Assembly: GCF_006974145.1 (NCBI RefSeq)
Contig: NZ_CP039456.1
Location: forward strand, 1,890,001 to 1,954,000
Source: Changchengzhania lutea
GTDB lineage: Bacteria; Bacteroidota; Bacteroidia; Flavobacteriales; Flavobacteriaceae
Length of the DNA stretch: 64,000 nucleotides
Direction: 5' to 3'
Part shown: positions 26,205-34,164 of the stretch, in pieces
Numbering within the stretch: position 1 is the stretch's first letter
Layout of the letters: every line of letters begins with the position of its first letter
The notes under the pieces: generated by a model
Database searches by the model: none
Told to the model about the DNA's origin: nothing
What the model saw: the letters and a program-made list of their open reading frames with translations, nothing else
Position numbers and translations under genes: made by a program

Positions 26205-27206
26205 TTTGTATATCCGTTTAATGTCCATTAGCTGTAATGCTAGCAATAATAAGCCTATCAAAGATTCGTTCTCCAAAATACCTGCGGTTGAGCTTATAAA
26301 CAAACTCGTTCAGATATAATTGCAAATATTTCTTCTTGATTTTATGATAAGTTCCCGCAAAGTTCCTTTTAGCATTGCTTATTGCTATATGCACCCATTT
26401 GAGTGTTTCTTTGGTGGTTTGTTCGTTTGATTTCTCTGTCATATGTATTTCTACATAGTCTGCAATATTTACATATGAAGTACTCTTATCTGTAAATATA
26501 ATAGTTTGCTCGTCATCAATAGCGTCTTTGAAGCTTTGGTCTGTGCCATCTGCCTTGTGGTCTTCTAATACCTTAGCTTTAAAATAACGGCATTGTCTAT
26601 CTACTTTTCCTGTTTCTATATCTTCCAGTATGGTGCTTTCTGCCATAATCATAACATTGGATTTAGTTTTGCTCCCTCGACCTGCTTTTTGGGTTTTGTG
26701 TGCTTGTTCCGAGGCTTCAATAGTAAAATAGCCTTCATCCATTTCTATCATTCCTTCCAATGTGTACCTGTCATCACGATCCCCCATTGCTCTACGCAGT
26801 TTATGGACCATTGCCCAAACTGGCTCATAACGTTTTAGCCCCAACTGGCGCTGTATCTCTTTACTGGAAAATCCTTTTTTTGTGGTGCTCATCAAAAAAA
26901 TGGTCTTGTACCAAACCAGAAATGACAATTTAGAGCTTTCCATTATGGTGCCACTGCGCAATGATGTCCTTGAGTTGCAGGATTTACATTGATAGCTCCA
27001 TTTATTGATCAGCCAATAGTGGTCTGTACATCCGCAACGCTTACAAACAACACCTTGCTTGTCCCTTTGCTCCTTGAAATGAAGCCTGCAACTCTTTTCA
27101 TCTGTGAAATGAACCCCAAAAGAAAATATATCCATAGCTAACTGTTTTTGAATCAATTAAATATACAAAATATTAATCAATATAGGGGTGTTTACGGATA
27201 TACAAA
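26205..27206 (-). mobile_element. IS1595-family insertion sequence
   Basis: The 13-bp terminal inverted repeats are identical: TTTGTATATCCGT at 26205-26217 and its reverse complement at 27194-27206. The element is 1,002 bp with one transposase gene. AATAATA flanks both sides (26198-26204 and 27207-27213). It may be part of the 8-bp target duplication expected of this family, but the AT-rich context makes this weak. The element looks intact and lies just outside the proposed island end. Confidence 0.85.
26218..27135 (-). CDS. IS1595-type transposase (ISXO2-like)
   Basis: 305 residues from ATG 27135. An N-terminal zinc ribbon (CKRCG, then CKSCNSR) is followed by the ISXO2-like DDE domain, with Asp in MIEMDEGYF, Asp in IIFTDKSTSY and the C-terminal WVHIAISNAKRNFAGTYH and NEFVYKLNRR. 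The frame is intact, so it may be active. Its stop codon is immediately next to the left inverted repeat. A 5'-truncated relative lies at 61058-61369. Confidence 0.92.
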   Translation of the reverse strand: MDIFSFGVHFTDEKSCRLHFKEQRDKQGVVCKRCGCTDHYWLINKWSYQCKSCNSRTSLRSGTIMESSKLSFLVWYKTIFLMSTTKKGFSSKEIQRQLGLKRYEPVWAMVHKLRRAMGDRDDRYTLEGMIEMDEGYFTIEASEQAHKTQKAGRGSKTKSNVMIMAESTILEDIETGKVDRQCRYFKAKVLEDHKADGTDQSFKDAIDDEQTIIFTDKSTSYVNIADYVEIHMTEKSNEQTTKETLKWVHIAISNAKRNFAGTYHKIKKKYLQLYLNEFVYKLNRRYFGERIFDRLIIASITANGH

Positions 27207-27212
27207 AATAAT

Positions 27213-27251
27213 AAAAAGGGAAACGATTAATGATTAATCGTTTCCCTTTTT
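27213..27251 (-). terminator. Perfect 19-bp hairpin next to the tRNA-like fragment
   Basis: Arms 27213-27231 and 27233-27251 are perfectly complementary (AAAAAGGGAAACGATTAAT on the left), with one base between, and each ends in an A/T run, so it could terminate in either direction. Read on the minus strand it follows directly after the 13-bp tRNA-Leu 3' fragment, where a tRNA gene's terminator would be expected. Confidence 0.7.
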
Positions 27252-27255
27252 ATCT

Positions 27256-27268
27256 GTACTCAAGGTGG
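27256..27268 (-). other. Copy of the tRNA-Leu 3' end, candidate attachment site
   Basis: GTACTCAAGGTGG is identical to 61693-61705, which covers the 3' acceptor strand and the start of the T stem of tRNA-Leu(CAA). Orientation is the same. With the hairpin on its far side it fits the residual end of a tRNA-integrated element, about 34.4 kb from the intact tRNA. The match is short, and no integrase was found. Confidence 0.5.
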
Positions 27269-27407
27269 AACTAGTTAAATATTGAAAGATTGCAGTTTTA
27301 AAGGGGTTTCAGAGGATGAAAATTCCACTGACACCGAATTGAACTCCTTTTGTGAAAACTTTAACATTTGAACTATATTTATTGTCAATTAAGGCTAAAT
27401 TGCATCA

Positions 27408-28157
27408 TTACAACAAGTTCACCCCAGCTAAAATATACTCTTTAAGTTTCGGGTTATCTAAGTCAAGATCGGTTACGACCGTATCTATTTCTTTTAAACT
27501 ACACACATCGAAATTAAGTTTTTCGTTTAATTTGTTTGAGGTCGCCAAATAAACAATATGCTCAGATGCTTTTATCATGGCTTTTTTTACCAATGATACT
27601 TCATAGCCTTCATCAGTTATTCCTTGCTCAATATTTAGGGCACTAACACCCATAAAACAAATATCCGCTCTGATGTCGGATAAATATTGAATAACATCAA
27701 TGCCTGTTGTAACCATAGAGTTTCGATGTATTTTGCCGCCGATGAATATGGTTTCTATTAAAGGGTGCTCCGTTAATTGCATAGCTATTGGTAAACTATA
27801 AGTGTAAATAGTAGCTTTTAAATCTTTAGGAAATAATTTAGCAAGCATTAAATTAGTGGTCCCACCACTCATGATTATTGCCATGCTATCCTGTATTAAA
27901 GAAATCGCTTTTTGTGCAATCTGGATTTTATTGTCTCTATTATAGATAACGTCTTCGTTGTAGTGGTAGAGCTTTTGTATGGTTGAAATGGCACCTCCAT
28001 GAACTTTGGTAAGTAATCCTTTTCCATCCAATTCATGAATATCTCTTCTAATAGTATCCTCAGAAACCTCTAATTTTTCAGATAATAAGCTTGAACTAAT
28101 TTTTCTGTTAATGCTTACTTCATCTATAATTTTCTTTTGTCGCTCCTTTTTTTTCAT
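27408..28157 (-). CDS. DeoR-type transcriptional regulator, copy 1
   Basis: 249 residues. An N-terminal helix-turn-helix of DeoR type (SSLLSEKLEVSEDTIRRDI, about 22-40; HGGA at 53-56) is followed by a sugar-phosphate-sensing domain (MSGGTTNLMLAKLF, TTGIDVIQYL). DeoR repressors usually respond to a phosphorylated sugar; here an amino-sugar phosphate is likely. It differs from copy 2 (37156-37905) at only five residues: 12, 20, 70, 223 and 242. It is divergent from the first susC. Confidence 0.9.
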   Translation of the reverse strand: MKKKERQKKIIDEVSINRKISSSLLSEKLEVSEDTIRRDIHELDGKGLLTKVHGGAISTIQKLYHYNEDVIYNRDNKIQIAQKAISLIQDSMAIIMSGGTTNLMLAKLFPKDLKATIYTYSLPIAMQLTEHPLIETIFIGGKIHRNSMVTTGIDVIQYLSDIRADICFMGVSALNIEQGITDEGYEVSLVKKAMIKASEHIVYLATSNKLNEKLNFDVCSLKEIDTVVTDLDLDNPKLKEYILAGVNLL

Positions 28158-28200
28158 AAACAGATTTCTTCAAAAATAAGTTTTTATTAAATAAAAAGAC

Positions 28201-28243
28201 ATTTTTTTGCAGGTTTTAGAACTAAATATGCATTTTTATAAAG
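28201..28243. promoter_or_regulatory. Conserved upstream block of deoR copy 1
   Basis: About 40 bases (TTTTTTTGCAGGTTTTAGA, then CTAAATATGCATTTTTATAA) are nearly the same as 37971-38011 upstream of deoR copy 2. The GCAnGTTTT core resembles half of the operator at 28364-28400, so this is a candidate autoregulation site. Confidence 0.45.
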
Positions 28244-28363
28244 TAAATTATACATTTGAAAAAGCTTTTCTAAAAAAATTCGATAAAAACAGTTTTCTGC
28301 ATAAAATATAACTTTCAATATACAATTTGCAATTATTAAAATATTTTTTCGAGTTAAATTAAT

Positions 28364-28400
28364 AAAACATGCATTTATTTGCAAAAAAAACGCATGTTTT
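28364..28400. promoter_or_regulatory. Candidate operator before the first susC
   Basis: A perfect inverted repeat AAAACATGC (28364-28372), 19 bases, GCATGTTTT (28392-28400). The right arm runs into TTTTGG, which may be the -33 box, with an AT-rich -7 region (TATTTTTAG) near 28414-28422. A protein bound here would block the promoter. The same arms and the same spacing occur before the second susC. Confidence 0.6.
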
Positions 28401-28446
28401 GGTTTAATTTTTATATTTTTAGCATAAATAACTAAAACTCACTCTC

Positions 28447-31400
28447 ATGAAAAAAACTAATGAAATGCTCTCTTATATTAAGAGATTTCAATTTATAAGT
28501 ATCTTTTTGTTGCTTATCATGTTTAGCTTTACCTCACACGGCCAAACAACATATACATTACAGGGTAATGTGACTGATAATGTTGGTGATCCTGTTATGG
28601 GTGTTACAGTTCAAGTTAAGAATACCGCTCTAGGGGTAATTACCGATTTTGACGGAAATTATAATTTGAAAGCAAACATTGAAGCGGGTAACTATACACT
28701 CGTTTTTAGATCACTTGGATTAGCAACAAAAGAAGTTAAAATTATTTTAAACGCTCAGACCCAAGTGGTAAATGATGTTGAGATGACTGCAGATATCCTG
28801 GGGTTGGATCAAGTGGTCATAACTGGGGCAGGAGCATTGACAGCTAAGAAACAACTAGGAAACACTATTTCAACTATAAGTGGTTTGGATATTGCCGAAT
28901 CTGGATCCGTTGATATTACAGGAGCACTTTCAGGAAAATTGGCTGGGGTACAAGTATCTCAAAATTCAGGTGATCCTGCCGGTGGTATTAGCGTTCGATT
29001 ACGGAGTGCGAGTACGGTTAATGGAAGCTCAGATCCTTTGTATATTATTGATGGCGTATTTGTCAATAACAACTCTACTAACGTCTTGAATGTAAACAGT
29101 GTGGTTCAAAATCGATTATCTGATATAAGCCCACAGGATATTGATAGAATTGAAGTGATAAAGGGTGCAGCAGCAGCAGCGTTATATGGAGCTAGAGCTA
29201 GTAACGGTGTCGTACAGATTTTTACAAAAAAAGGAAAGTCTGGAGAACCTGTAGTTACATTATCTAGCAGTGTGAATTTTAATTCTTTAAGAAAGAAGCG
29301 TGATTTTAATCAAGAACCTTTTGATTGGACATCAAGTGATATTACCATTCTTAGTAAAGAACCAGTAACAAGGTATGACTATCAAGATATGGTGTTTGAA
29401 AATTCAACAGGAACCGATAATTACGTTTCTATATCAGGAGGAAAAGACAACACAAACTATTTTGCTTCATTTTCTTATTTAAAGAACAATGGAATTCTCA
29501 AAAACACCAATTTTGAAAGAGAAGGAGGAAGAATTAGAGTCAATCAAGTAATTAATAATTGGGCGTCTGCTTCTGTAGGGACCTATTTTTCTACAAGCAA
29601 AAGTCAAGACATGCCCAATGGAGGTTATGGATTTGGAGTATTACAAACTATATTATTTACTAATAATAAAATAGACCCAAGACCTGACGCTGATGGTAAT
29701 TATCCTAATATGACCTTTTATCCAAATATTTTGGAGTACATCAATACCTTTGATTTTCATCAAAATAATAATAGAAATATTAGTGATTTGCAAATTAATA
29801 TGAAACCTATTGATGGTTTAAAAGTGAACTACATTCTTGGTTATGATAATGCGGAATCTATAGGTAGTACATATGTTCCTATTGGAACCAATACTGTTTT
29901 ATTAGGTAGCGCAAGCACATCTACAATTAGTACTAAGCTATTCAATAGCGATTTAACTGCTTCTTTTGATAAAAAGATAGGAGAGAATATAAAATCGACA
30001 ACAACAACAGGCTTCGCTTGGCAATCAGAAAAGACTTTAGTGCGCTCAATTTCAGGCACAGGAATAGCTGAAGGAGTGAAAACTACCAATGGAGCAGCTT
30101 CAATTTCTACTAACGAAAACAGAAGTGAAATTACAACTTGGGGAGGGTTTTTGCAGCAAACATTTGGGTTTAGTGATAAACTTTTTATAACTGGCGCTAT
30201 TAGATTAGATGGTGCTTCAGTATTTGCTCCGAATGAAAGGAATCAATTTTTTCCAAAAGCTAGTATGTCTTACTTGATTTCTGATGAAGATTTTTGGGAA
30301 AACAGTTTTGGAAACACAATCAATAGTTTTAAGGTGAGAGCAGCTTGGGGAGAAGGAGGAAGTCTTCTAGCTATCGGTGCTTTTGATCGGTTTCTAAATT
30401 TTGTAGCTGGAGGTATTGACGGGAATTCTGGTGTTATTCCTAGTACTCAACTTGGGAATCCTGATTTAAGACCTGAAAGACAATCTGAATTAGAATTCGG
30501 TATTGACGTGGGATTGTTTAATAATAAAATAGGGATTGAGCTTACCTATTATAAACAGAATATAACAGATCTTTTATTAAATAGAATATTATCTCCTTCG
30601 ACTGGGGCAGGCACAAGGATTGAAAATATTGGAACAATGACTAACAGAGGATTTGAGGCATTAATTACAGCCACGCCAATTCAAACTAATGATTTTAGCT
30701 GGTCAATTACTGGAACATATTCCTCAAATAAAAATGAAGTTAATAATATAGAAGGTGAACAATTTGGAATTGGAAATTTCGGATTCTCTGTTGCTAAAAA
30801 TGGTAATCCTTTAGGGGTTTTTTATCAAGGTTTCTATGCAAGAAATACAGATGGAAGTTTGCTTTTAACGCCTGGGGGTCTTCCTCAAAGAGAGAAGGGA
30901 TCCCTTGATGTAAATGGAAATCCTGTACCAGAGAGAGATGGGTCCGGTCAGCCTAGTGGAGCTAATTTAAGTAAGGTTATAGGGGATCCAAATCCAGACT
31001 TTATAGCTTCTTTAATTAACGAAGTTACATACAAAAACTTTTCTTTTAGAATGCAGCTGGATGCCGTTCAAGGTAATGATATTTTAAGTTGGGATACGCG
31101 TATGTTCTATCGTTTTGGTGGTGGACCTGCTACGGCTAGTGAATTAAGAGGAGACGATGTTCGTGGAACTGGGGCGGCCAAGTTTGGTATTGCCGAATCT
31201 TATATTGAAGACGGATCTTATATCAAGCTTCGGGAAATATCGGCTTCCTATTTATTAAAAAAACCTTTAAAAGGGGTTAGCAGTATTAAATTATCGCTAA
31301 CGGGGCGTAATTTATTCTCGATTGATAATTTCTCAGGCTATGACCCAGAAGTAAATATGGATGCACAGAGCAATGGTTCTAGAGGAGGAATTATGGGATT

Positions 31401-31449
31401 GGTTCCAATACCGAGTGTTATTAAATTTGGTGTAACAGCTACTTTTTAA
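28447..31449 (+). CDS. SusC-type TonB-dependent outer-membrane transporter (first)
   Basis: 1,000 residues. It has a signal peptide ending near SHGQ, a carboxypeptidase-like N-terminal domain (LQGNVTDNVGDPVMGVTVQ), a plug domain (GLDQVVITGAG, IEVIKGAAAAALYGARASNGVVQI) and a 22-strand barrel ending in Phe. SusC proteins import oligomers together with their SusD lipoprotein, encoded 28 bases downstream. The expected substrate is a peptidoglycan fragment, inferred from the locus. It is not a close relative of the second SusC here. Confidence 0.94.
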   Translation: MKKTNEMLSYIKRFQFISIFLLLIMFSFTSHGQTTYTLQGNVTDNVGDPVMGVTVQVKNTALGVITDFDGNYNLKANIEAGNYTLVFRSLGLATKEVKIILNAQTQVVNDVEMTADILGLDQVVITGAGALTAKKQLGNTISTISGLDIAESGSVDITGALSGKLAGVQVSQNSGDPAGGISVRLRSASTVNGSSDPLYIIDGVFVNNNSTNVLNVNSVVQNRLSDISPQDIDRIEVIKGAAAAALYGARASNGVVQIFTKKGKSGEPVVTLSSSVNFNSLRKKRDFNQEPFDWTSSDITILSKEPVTRYDYQDMVFENSTGTDNYVSISGGKDNTNYFASFSYLKNNGILKNTNFEREGGRIRVNQVINNWASASVGTYFSTSKSQDMPNGGYGFGVLQTILFTNNKIDPRPDADGNYPNMTFYPNILEYINTFDFHQNNNRNISDLQINMKPIDGLKVNYILGYDNAESIGSTYVPIGTNTVLLGSASTSTISTKLFNSDLTASFDKKIGENIKSTTTTGFAWQSEKTLVRSISGTGIAEGVKTTNGAASISTNENRSEITTWGGFLQQTFGFSDKLFITGAIRLDGASVFAPNERNQFFPKASMSYLISDEDFWENSFGNTINSFKVRAAWGEGGSLLAIGAFDRFLNFVAGGIDGNSGVIPSTQLGNPDLRPERQSELEFGIDVGLFNNKIGIELTYYKQNITDLLLNRILSPSTGAGTRIENIGTMTNRGFEALITATPIQTNDFSWSITGTYSSNKNEVNNIEGEQFGIGNFGFSVAKNGNPLGVFYQGFYARNTDGSLLLTPGGLPQREKGSLDVNGNPVPERDGSGQPSGANLSKVIGDPNPDFIASLINEVTYKNFSFRMQLDAVQGNDILSWDTRMFYRFGGGPATASELRGDDVRGTGAAKFGIAESYIEDGSYIKLREISASYLLKKPLKGVSSIKLSLTGRNLFSIDNFSGYDPEVNMDAQSNGSRGGIMGLVPIPSVIKFGVTATF

Positions 31450-31476
31450 GTATCAAAATAATAAAATAATAAAAAA

Positions 31477-32847
31477 ATGAAAAATATAAAAATATATGCA
31501 ATTGTAAGTGTTCTGCTTATTGGTAGTGGGTTGTTTACAGCATGCGAAACTGATTTCGAAAATCCAAACAGTCCAACCGAGAATCTTGTTTTAAAAACAA
31601 AGGGAGGTCTTTTTGCATTAGCTACTGGGATTAGGCAATATTATTCAGTAACGGCATTAAGACAAATAATTGAAGCGTCAGGAATTACTACAAGAGAACT
31701 TGGGGTAACCAATACCTTTTTAAATATTAACGAATTGGCTAAAGGAGGAGCAGAATTGCCTAGTGAAAGTGGAGGTATCACAAATCCTTGGGTAGCTCTT
31801 CTACGAGCTAAAGGCATGGCTGAATCATTAATTGAGGGGGCTAATACCGTTGAGTTTACTAATCAAGGAAGTAAAAGTGGGCTTATAGCTTATGGAAAAT
31901 TAATCAAAGCCATGTGTTTAGGGTATTTAATTCAAATGTTTGAACAAGTACCTATAGATAATTCGGCCGATGGTGCTGCTCAATTTAGTGATAGAGCTAC
32001 GGTATTAGCGAATTGTATTGCATTGTTAGAGGAAGCGAAAGATGTGATCACAACAACTCCTATGTCAGATGATTTTAAATCTAATGTTTTATGGAAAGAT
32101 GTTATTTTGGTAGATCAAACAATTAGTCTAAATAAAATAATTAATGCTTATCTTTCAAGATATCAATTAATGGCAGGTAATTATGATGCTTCAATTACAG
32201 CTGCAAATGCCGTATTAAATGACAGTGATGCTACTAGGCCTATATGGGTTTATGATGCTAATAATCAAAACCCTATTTGGAATCGAACCGTTAATTCTGC
32301 TGATTTAAATCCTCAAACTAATTTTGGTTTACTAGGGGCGTATGTTCCAGAGGCTGGAGATGGACGTGTTGATTTCTATTTAGGTGCCGATGCCGGTTTT
32401 GCCAATGCAGATGCAGGCGGTCAAGCTTTAAGTGAAATGCTTGGTTTCTTTAGTACTAGTACATCGTCAATTCCAATATATCTTCCAGGAGAAATGTTAT
32501 TAATTAAAGCGGAAGCGTATGCCAGATTAAATCAATTAGATGATGCGGTTACTCAATTAAATTTGGTAAGACAAAAGAATGACGATCCTTTTGGCGTAAA
32601 TGCCAACCTTCCAGCTTGGACAGGAGATGAAACAAGTCAGAGCGATATTTTAGAAGAGATATATAAAAATAGAAGTATAGAACTATTTTTAACAGGATTA
32701 AGATTTGAGGACAGTAAAAGGTTTCATCCTGATTTTGTAGTTCCTTCTGCAGCCAATACAACTAATGAAAGGAACAGAAATTTTTATCCTTATCCATCTA
32801 TAGAGAGGGAGAATAATCCAAATACTCCAACAGATCCGTCAATTTAA
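31477..32847 (+). CDS. SusD-like substrate-binding lipoprotein (first)
   Basis: 456 residues. The lipobox is LFTACETD, with the lipid-bearing Cys near 24. The start (FENPNSPTENL) and the C-terminal part (EIYKNRSIELFLTGLRFEDSKRF, then NFYPYP) are typical of SusD/RagB proteins. It is surface-exposed and captures the substrate for the partner SusC. It is the second gene of the susC-susD-namZ run. Confidence 0.92.
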   Translation: MKNIKIYAIVSVLLIGSGLFTACETDFENPNSPTENLVLKTKGGLFALATGIRQYYSVTALRQIIEASGITTRELGVTNTFLNINELAKGGAELPSESGGITNPWVALLRAKGMAESLIEGANTVEFTNQGSKSGLIAYGKLIKAMCLGYLIQMFEQVPIDNSADGAAQFSDRATVLANCIALLEEAKDVITTTPMSDDFKSNVLWKDVILVDQTISLNKIINAYLSRYQLMAGNYDASITAANAVLNDSDATRPIWVYDANNQNPIWNRTVNSADLNPQTNFGLLGAYVPEAGDGRVDFYLGADAGFANADAGGQALSEMLGFFSTSTSSIPIYLPGEMLLIKAEAYARLNQLDDAVTQLNLVRQKNDDPFGVNANLPAWTGDETSQSDILEEIYKNRSIELFLTGLRFEDSKRFHPDFVVPSAANTTNERNRNFYPYPSIERENNPNTPTDPSI

Positions 32848-32965
32848 AATATTGTTATAACAATTTTTAAGTTTGTTTTTTTTTTGTTTAGTTAATATTT
32901 AGGGAAACAATATTGTTGTCCTAAATAAATTTATGAGCGAGAAGAGGTATTTTAAATAAAAAAAT

Positions 32966-34150
32966 ATGGCAGTTAAAACAGGTCTTGATGTATTAATAGA
33001 GGACAAAGAGATTTATAAAACATTTAAAGGTAATGTAGCTTTACTTTGTCATAATGCATCTATTGATTCTAACTATACACATGCAGCATTGAAATTCAAA
33101 GAGCTATTTGGCGCAAGGTTTGTAAAGCTATTTGGGCCCCAACATGGTTTTGCAACAGATGTACAAGATAATATGGTTGAATCCGACCATATTATACATC
33201 CATATTTTAATATCCCTGTTTACTCCCTATACTCTGAGACTCGTATTCCTACTGATGACATGTTAGATGGTATAGATCATTTATTTGTGGATTTACAAGA
33301 TGTTGGATGCAGAGTTTATACATACATTTATACACTTACCCTTTTGTTAGAAAAATGTAGTGATAAGGACATTCAAGTTGTTGTACTTGATCGTCCTAAT
33401 CCGATAAATGGAATTGATATTGAAGGAAATATATTAGAATTAGAATTTGAATCTTTTGTTGGACGACATGCGATTCCTATGCGTCACGGTATGACTATTG
33501 GCGAGGTTGGGTTAATGCATCAAAAATATTGGGTTAAAGAACAAGCTAACCTCAAAGTTATAAAAATGCAGAATTGGAATCGAGATATGTATTTTGAAGA
33601 TACTAAGTTGCCATGGCTGTTACCATCTCCAAACCTACCTAGGGCAGAAAGTTCTTTAACCTTTCCAGCCACGGTTTTATTTGAAGGAACGCTTTTAAGT
33701 GAAGGAAGAGGTACAACACAGTCTTTAGAAATTGTAGGACACCCAAAAATTGAACCTTTTTCGTTTTATGAAAACCATATGCTTAGTGTTGTGAAAAATT
33801 CAAAATTAGAAGGTTTTGTGCTTAGGCCAGTTACATTTTTACCTACTTTTCAAAAACATGCCAATCAAGTATGCGGTGGTATTCAAATTCACGTTACTAA
33901 CAAATTTACTTATAAACCTTGGCGTGTTGGGCAAATATTGATGCGTGAGTTATATCATTACTTAGCAGAAGATTTTATATGGAAGAAACCTCCTTATGAA
34001 TATAATCATACTGAATTGCCAATTGATATTATTAACGGAAGTAAAAAAATAAGATGCTGGTTGGAAAATAATGATTCTATAGAAATGCTGGAGGCTTTTG
34101 AAGATTTAGAAGATTATAAATTACAGCTTAATGAAATAAAAATTTATTAA
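32966..34150 (+). CDS. namZ: GH171 exo-beta-N-acetylmuramidase family (NamZ/YbbC, DUF1343), cytoplasmic copy 1
   Basis: 394 residues of the DUF1343/GH171 family, whose characterised member NamZ (B. subtilis YbbC) removes MurNAc from the non-reducing end of peptidoglycan fragments. Family segments include FVKLFGPQHGFATD, IPVYSLYSETRIPTD, LDRPNPINGIDIEGN, LPWLLPSPNLP and LFEGTLLSEGRGTTQSLEIVG. No signal peptide is present, so it is probably cytoplasmic, unlike the lipoprotein copy at 53294. It is close to the copy at 44168 (about three quarters identical by eye). It lies 118 bases after susD. Substrate (disaccharide or peptide-bearing) is unknown. Confidence 0.88.
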   Translation: MAVKTGLDVLIEDKEIYKTFKGNVALLCHNASIDSNYTHAALKFKELFGARFVKLFGPQHGFATDVQDNMVESDHIIHPYFNIPVYSLYSETRIPTDDMLDGIDHLFVDLQDVGCRVYTYIYTLTLLLEKCSDKDIQVVVLDRPNPINGIDIEGNILELEFESFVGRHAIPMRHGMTIGEVGLMHQKYWVKEQANLKVIKMQNWNRDMYFEDTKLPWLLPSPNLPRAESSLTFPATVLFEGTLLSEGRGTTQSLEIVGHPKIEPFSFYENHMLSVVKNSKLEGFVLRPVTFLPTFQKHANQVCGGIQIHVTNKFTYKPWRVGQILMRELYHYLAEDFIWKKPPYEYNHTELPIDIINGSKKIRCWLENNDSIEMLEAFEDLEDYKLQLNEIKIY

Positions 34151-34164
34151 AAGTACGAAACCAA